Positions 4,847-6,424 of a DNA stretch of 6,424 nucleotides are shown piece after piece. A program made the position numbers and the translations under genes. This stretch comes from Thermoanaerobaculales bacterium (GTDB taxonomy: Bacteria > Acidobacteriota > Thermoanaerobaculia > Thermoanaerobaculales > Sulfomarinibacteraceae). The notes under the pieces are model-generated. The model was given only the letters and a program-made list of their open reading frames with translations, was not told the origin of the DNA and did not search any database. Position 1 is the first letter of the stretch, and each line of letters begins with the position of its first letter. Location: positions 6,812-13,235 of the forward strand of contig JAOZUP010000066.1 of the NCBI GenBank assembly GCA_029938595.1, read 5' to 3'.

Positions 4847-4860
4847 GCCATCCATCGCAT

Positions 4861-4877
4861 GCAGCCGAGACGGCTGC
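4861..4877. other. Short GC-rich hairpin (7-bp stem, 3-nt loop)
   Basis: GCAGCCG, loop AGA, CGGCTGC: a perfect 7-bp inverted repeat about 60 bases upstream of the citrate synthase start. No T-run follows on either strand, so it is not an intrinsic terminator. It could be a protein-binding site or chance. Confidence 0.4.
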
Positions 4878-4901
4878 GCTACAAAGCTGACCGGAGGTCT
4901 T

Positions 4902-4920
4902 GCGGCGACACGTGTCCCGC
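4902..4920. promoter_or_regulatory. Near-perfect dyad, possible operator
   Basis: GACACGTGTC (4907-4916) is a perfect 10-bp palindrome, extended on both sides by GCGG and CCGC with a single unpaired C at 4906. It lies ~100 bp upstream of the citrate synthase pair. The symmetry would suit a dimeric regulator, but no regulator gene is in the window and the site is too far upstream for a simple repressor. Confidence 0.3.
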
Positions 4921-4927
4921 GTGCACT

Positions 4928-4986
4928 ATCCAGCATCCAGCATCCAGCATCCAGCATCGAGTATCGAGCATCCAGCATCCAGCATC
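4928..4986. repeat. Heptamer tandem repeat, unit ATCCAGC (8 copies + partial)
   Basis: Four ATCCAGC units, then the variants ATCGAGT and ATCGAGC, two more ATCCAGC, and a final ATC. The array ends exactly at the A-run of the adjacent terminator. It is the longest heptamer array here, together with 1169-1224, to which it is similar in base composition. Confidence 0.93.
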
Positions 4987-5014
4987 AAAAAAGCCCCGCT
5001 CCGGAGAGCGGGGC
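4987..5014 (-). terminator. Intrinsic terminator of the penicillin-acylase-family gene
   Basis: A perfect 9-bp GC-rich stem (GCCCCGCTC 4993-5001, GAGCGGGGC 5006-5014) with a 4-base loop is followed on the minus strand by six Ts (4992-4987). It begins 24 bases after the acylase-family stop codon and points the right way for that gene. It separates the gene transcriptionally from the citrate synthase pair downstream on the same strand. Confidence 0.9.
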
Positions 5015-5038
5015 ATGGTTGATTGTCAAATCCGCGGT

Positions 5039-6424
5039 TCAGTCAAACAGCGGGAACGGCCGCGGCATGAAGGGATCGTACGCCGGTGCCATCGAGAAGT
5101 AGTTGGCGTCGAAGATCGGAGTGCTGGTCCCGTCGAACCAGAGCTGGCCCGACTGGCCGAGCGGGAACATGCTCTCGATGCGGAGCGGGCCGTTCATGTC
5201 GAACTCCACGCAATGGGCGAAGGTCGAACGGCTCGAGAACGGGATTGAGTGGATTGCGCCGAAGGCGGGGTCGATCGGGGCGAGGATATCGTGGCCGAAG
5301 ACGATGTATCCTCGCGGAGCGTTGTACCCACCCGGGCCAATCGCAGCCAGTACGTTGTCCAACGCCAGCACGATGATGGCTTCCGGGGTTGTGGGCTTGC
5401 CCGAGCCCGACTTGTCCTGGAACCAATCGTAGAAGGTCGGGATCGACGCTGCCGGACCGGCGAGAGCGTGCAGCAGGACATTGAAGTTGGTGAGTTTCGA
5501 TTGGCGGCTGTAATCCATGCCGGCCATCATGAACTCATCCTCGAAGACCAGCCGCAGGACCTCCTTGATCCAAGCGTCCTGCAGCACCCAGGCGTCGGCG
5601 CGGAGGGTGCCGAAGCGCCACTCGGAGGGCCCGCCGGCCACGAAGTGACCGTCCCATGACTCGATGAGATCGACTGCGTCCTGGCGGGCATCGCTCGGGT
5701 CGGCCGCCACCGCCGCTGCAAAGTCGTCGGCGACGAAAGTCCAGGTGTTACCGCCGCCGCCGAAGCTGTCGGTCGTGGCGATGTTGAGGGCGAGGTCGCG
5801 CACCTCCTCGTAGGTCAGGTCGTCATGGGTCGACAGGTACTCGTCGATCACATGTGCGCGGTGGAAGGGGCCGTAAGGGCCACGCTGAGGCGCGTTCATG
5901 TAGTCGACCGACGCCTTGTTGTTCCAACCGCCGTAGTAGCCCTGGGCGGTATTCGAGTCGTGGACTCGCGGGCGGCGCTCGCCGGTCCACTCCTGTTGCC
6001 CGTTGCCGATCTGCGGGAAGCGCGGGTCAACGCCCGGCGCCCGGATCGGATCGTAACCCGACATCCAGTAGGCGATGTTGCCGTCGCGGTCGGCGTACGT
6101 GAAGTGCTGGCTGAGTGCGGCGATCTCGATGCCCTGGTCGAACTCCGCCATGCTCTCGGCGCGGGCGAGCTGCATGAAGGCGTCGATGGAGTTGGCCTCG
6201 AGCCCCCAGTGAGCGTAAGCGTAGGAGACGATGACCGCTGGTGGGTTGCCCTCATCGTACGGAAAAGGCTCGATGATCGGGCCGTGCGAGCTACGGTACA
6301 TGGGAACATCTATGGGATCTCCGCCGGCGGGGTAAAAGGTCTCCATGCGGTGGAAGAAGACGGTCTGCGGCGCCTCCATGAAATAGTCCAGGGTGTGGGC
6401 ATGGCCCACCTGCATCGACCAGGC
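5039..6424 (-). CDS. Penicillin-acylase (penicillin amidase) family protein, N-terminus outside window
   Basis: The frame is open to the right edge of the window, so at least 461 C-terminal residues are present and the beginning is missing. These N-terminal-nucleophile (Ntn) hydrolases cleave amides such as penicillins, acyl-homoserine lactones or other N-acyl compounds, usually after export and self-cleavage into two chains. Family landmarks, numbered from the first Met (6415): HFTYADRDGNIAYWMSGYDPIR (104-125), EWTG (142-145), GYYGGWNNKAS (159-169), GGGGNTW (219-225; Asn223 is the probable oxyanion Asn), ESWDG (252-256) and a C-terminal GQSGQLW (420-426) followed by a short Pro-rich end. By analogy with E. 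coli penicillin acylase, where this Asn is about 240 residues after the nucleophile Ser, that Ser should lie just beyond the edge; it is not visible. The beta chain looks intact. The substrate cannot be told. The gene ends in a clear terminator and stands apart from its neighbours. Confidence 0.92.
   Translation of the reverse strand, partial: AWSMQVGHAHTLDYFMEAPQTVFFHRMETFYPAGGDPIDVPMYRSSHGPIIEPFPYDEGNPPAVIVSYAYAHWGLEANSIDAFMQLARAESMAEFDQGIEIAALSQHFTYADRDGNIAYWMSGYDPIRAPGVDPRFPQIGNGQQEWTGERRPRVHDSNTAQGYYGGWNNKASVDYMNAPQRGPYGPFHRAHVIDEYLSTHDDLTYEEVRDLALNIATTDSFGGGGNTWTFVADDFAAAVAADPSDARQDAVDLIESWDGHFVAGGPSEWRFGTLRADAWVLQDAWIKEVLRLVFEDEFMMAGMDYSRQSKLTNFNVLLHALAGPAASIPTFYDWFQDKSGSGKPTTPEAIIVLALDNVLAAIGPGGYNAPRGYIVFGHDILAPIDPAFGAIHSIPFSSRSTFAHCVEFDMNGPLRIESMFPLGQSGQLWFDGTSTPIFDANYFSMAPAYDPFMPRPFPLFD

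Noticed and set aside
4847..4927. tRNA or small RNA gene in the spacer before the citrate synthase pair
   Set aside because: The two short dyads do not form a cloverleaf, and no promoter-hairpin-T-run arrangement surrounds them.
5039..6424. Acylase-family gene and citrate synthase pair as one operon
   Set aside because: They lie on the same strand, but a strong intrinsic terminator, a ~236-bp repeat-filled spacer and a separate promoter-like motif lie between them.

Overview
The window is GC-rich bacterial DNA (coding stretches use G/C-rich third positions) with compact genes separated by short intergenic spacers that are unusually AT-rich and almost wholly built from 7-8 bp tandem repeats. 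No marker gene fixes the taxon. A GC-rich, Gram-negative-type environmental bacterium fits the gene content (a secreted penicillin-acylase-family enzyme and a heptamer-repeat-laden genome). Acidobacteriota or a similar phylum is a guess only.

Layout, left to right. (1) 1-258, + strand: the 3' end of an unrecognised protein. (2) 259-514: repeat arrays, ending in a GCTATGCT promoter-like motif placed exactly for leaderless transcription of (3) an fxsA-family membrane protein gene, 515-925. (4) 926-1273: a dense run of five abutting repeat arrays. (5) 1274-2266, + strand: a 330-residue protein with a probable, catalytically degenerate Swt1-like HEPN domain, a proline-rich linker and an unknown C-terminal domain. 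(6) 2267-2493: a convergent spacer bounded by inverted copies of the same heptamer array. (7) 2494-4802, - strand: two citrate-synthase-family genes overlapping by four bases (ATGA). (8) 4803-5038: a promoter for that pair, repeat arrays, two small dyads and a clear intrinsic terminator. (9) 5039-6424, - strand: a penicillin-acylase-family protein whose N-terminal part lies outside the window.

The most interesting item is the citrate synthase pair. Measured against the E. coli citrate synthase active site, the first-translated paralogue has lost the catalytic His (now Thr244) and Asp (now Asn337) but keeps both substrate arginines (Arg362, Arg381). The second keeps His229, His268 and Asp322 but has lost the same two arginines (now Ile347, Glu366). 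Because one of these arginines is known to reach into the neighbouring subunit's active site, the two proteins look like halves of an obligate heterodimer with one working site, possibly with a changed substrate. The second theme is the repeats: at least twelve 7-8 bp arrays with defined boundaries sit next to promoters and stop codons, and two genes share an identical repeat-plus-GCTATGCT-plus-6-nt start arrangement.
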